A stretch of DNA of 6,473 nt from Bacilli bacterium (GTDB lineage Bacteria; Bacillota_I; Bacilli_A; RF39; UBA660), in assembly GCA_900772445.1 (NCBI GenBank), contig CAAHEL010000062.1, positions 1-6,473 of the forward strand. Direction: 5' to 3'. The stretch's first letter is position 1. Each line of letters begins with the position of its first letter. The notes beneath the pieces are model-generated. The model searched no databases. It was not told the origin of the DNA and was given only the letters and a program-made list of their open reading frames with translations. Both the position numbers and the translations under genes were made by a program. Below, one piece after another: positions 5,523-6,473 of this stretch.

Positions 5523-5906
5523 TTATCCACGACGTCTTTTTGGTGGACGACATCCATTATGCGGAATAGGTGTTACATCTGTTATTGTTTTTACTTCAAG
5601 TCCTGCAGTTTGTAAAGAACGCACTGCTGCTTCTCTACCTGCTCCTAAACCTTTTAAAAATACATCTACACTTTTCATTCCCATAGAAACTGCTTCTCTA
5701 CCTGCTTTTTCAGCACTAGCACCTGCAGCAAATGGTGTAGATTTTTTACTACCTTTTACACCTTGTGTTCCAGAAGCAGCCCAACTAATAGCATTACCTT
5801 CTTTATCGGTAATTGTTACAATAGTGTTATTAAAAGTTGAATGAATATGTGCTTCACCATATGGAACATTCTTTTTAACTTTACGCTTTCTTGCTTTATA
5901 AGCCAT
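5523..5906 (-). CDS. rpsK: 30S ribosomal protein S11
   Basis: S11 lies on the small-subunit platform beside the 3' region of 16S rRNA, near the mRNA exit. The 127-residue protein has the family length and signatures: HIHSTFNNTIVTITD (20-34), the KSTPFAAGASAEKA block (55-68), GAGREAAVRSLQTAGLEV (88-105), and the near-invariant C-terminus DVTPIPHNGCRPPKRRR (110-126). AAGGAGG precedes the start and the gap to rpsM is 19 nt. The GTQGVKGSKK segment (46-55) varies mildly from the more usual GALGFKGSRK and has no obvious functional consequence. Confidence 0.99.
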   Translation of the reverse strand: MAYKARKRKVKKNVPYGEAHIHSTFNNTIVTITDKEGNAISWAASGTQGVKGSKKSTPFAAGASAEKAGREAVSMGMKSVDVFLKGLGAGREAAVRSLQTAGLEVKTITDVTPIPHNGCRPPKRRRG

Positions 5907-5925
5907 AAAATTTCCTCCTTAATAA

Positions 5926-6291
5926 TTATTTTTTCTTATTTGCTACAACTTTACCTTTACCCTTACGAGTTCTAGCATTTCTATTTGTTCTTTGACCTCT
6001 TACAGGTAAGTTTTTCTTATGTCTTGTACCTTGATAAGAATTAATTTCCATTTTAGTTTTAATGTTCATATTGATTTCTCTTCTTAAATCACCTTCAACA
6101 GTAATTTTATCAACTTCAGTTCTTATTCTAGCAAGTTCATCTTCAGATAAATCTTTTGCTTTTTTGTTTAAATCAACATTAGCATTCTTTAAAATTGTTT
6201 TAGATAAATTTCTACCAATACCATAAATATAAGTTAAAGAAATTTCGATTCTTTTTTCATTTGGTATATCAACACCTTTAATACGTGCCAT
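5926..6291 (-). CDS. rpsM: 30S ribosomal protein S13
   Basis: S13 sits in the head of the small subunit, contacts the P-site tRNA through its C-terminal tail and forms bridges to the large subunit. The 121-residue product begins MARIKGVDIPNEKRIEISLT and contains YIYGIGR (21-27) of the helix-two-turn-helix region. The signature SYQGTRHKKNLPVRGQRT (85-102) is followed by NARTRKGKGK (105-114) and a lysine-rich tail. Length and composition are normal. TAGGAGGAAG upstream supports the start, and the gap to rpmJ is 15 nt. Standard position in the alpha operon. Confidence 0.99.
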   Translation of the reverse strand: MARIKGVDIPNEKRIEISLTYIYGIGRNLSKTILKNANVDLNKKAKDLSEDELARIRTEVDKITVEGDLRREINMNIKTKMEINSYQGTRHKKNLPVRGQRTNRNARTRKGKGKVVANKKK

Positions 6292-6306
6292 AAATTCTTC
6301 CTCCTA

Positions 6307-6420
6307 TTAACCTTGTTTTTGTTTGTGTTTTGGATTTTCACAAATTACCATAACTTTACCTTTACGCTTAATTACTTTGCATTTATCACAAATAGGTTTT
6401 ACTGACGCTCTTACTTTCAT
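6307..6420 (-). CDS. rpmJ: 50S ribosomal protein L36 (zinc-binding form)
   Basis: This 37-codon gene is easily missed because of its size. It reads MKVRASVKPICDKCKVIKR at the start and ends ENPKHKQKQG before TAA (6309-6307), a textbook L36. The zinc ligands are C11, C14, C27 and H32, so this is the zinc-containing (C+) form rather than the cysteine-free paralogue. TAGGAGG lies upstream of the ATG and the gene starts 11 nt after infA. Presence between infA and rpsM matches the usual Firmicute order. It stabilises 23S rRNA folding near the peptidyl-transferase region of the large subunit. Confidence 0.98.
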   Translation of the reverse strand: MKVRASVKPICDKCKVIKRKGKVMVICENPKHKQKQG

Positions 6421-6431
6421 TATAATTCCTC

Positions 6432-6473
6432 CTATTTCTTATTATAAACTATACGCCCATGTGTTAAATCATA
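6432..6473 (-). CDS. infA: Translation initiation factor IF-1, C-terminal 13 codons only
   Basis: The window edge cuts this gene. The visible reading frame gives YDLTHGRIVYNKK followed by TAG (6434-6432), which matches the conserved IF-1 C-terminus (typically YDLTRGRITYR plus a basic end). The gene lies directly upstream of rpmJ, its usual neighbour in Firmicutes. The residues seen belong to the last strand of the OB fold; the rest is outside the window. IF-1 occupies the ribosomal A site during initiation. Confidence 0.93.
   Translation of the reverse strand, partial: YDLTHGRIVYNKK

Noticed and set aside
146..6434. UGA read as tryptophan (Mycoplasma-type code)
   Set aside because: All genes have normal family lengths under the standard code and their Trp codons are TGG, so no recoding is needed. 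Only the lack of TGA stops remains as an observation.

Overview
This A+T-rich window looks like chromosome from a low-GC Firmicute (Bacilli or Mollicutes-related lineage). The evidence is the gene order infA-rpmJ-rpsM-rpsK-rpoA-rplQ, strong AGGAGG-type Shine-Dalgarno sites, a tRNA-Cys resembling that of Bacillus, and protein families common in gut Bacilli. A more precise placement, such as an uncultured gut lineage, is only inference. Every supportable gene, including the tRNA, lies on the minus strand, so transcription runs from high to low coordinates. Trp is read from TGG and all twelve visible stops are TAA or TAG.

Right half (about 4155-6473): the distal end of the spc/alpha ribosomal operon. 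It contains the last 13 codons of infA, then rpmJ (L36, missed by simple ORF length cut-offs), rpsM (S13), rpsK (S11), rpoA (RNA polymerase alpha) and rplQ (L17). The genes are 11-21 nt apart, each with a good ribosome-binding site, and a clean intrinsic terminator follows rplQ. The operon promoter is outside the window.

Left half (about 73-4150): small housekeeping or accessory units. (1) A two-gene operon has its own promoter and encodes a small helical protein of unknown function and a classical short-chain dehydrogenase; it ends in a bulged-hairpin terminator. (2) A second two-gene operon with a good sigma-A-type promoter encodes a membrane-anchored thioredoxin-fold protein (CGYC) and a small protein with a bacterial PH-like (YokE-type) domain; it ends in a terminator whose loop contains the stop codon. 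(3) A three-LysM protein without a signal peptide follows. (4) A five-helix membrane protein with an extracytoplasmic beta-rich domain follows. (5) A tRNA-Cys(GCA) with a near-consensus extended -10 promoter closes the window, truncated within its CCA end.

The left-half proteins suggest cell-envelope and redox roles (LysM, exported thioredoxin fold, membrane protein), but nothing ties them into one pathway. There is no CRISPR array, insertion sequence, phage gene or toxin-antitoxin pair, and no gene-free stretch over about 105 bases. I found no convincing new biological system. The most open questions are the unassigned membrane, helical and LysM proteins and the absence of TGA stops.
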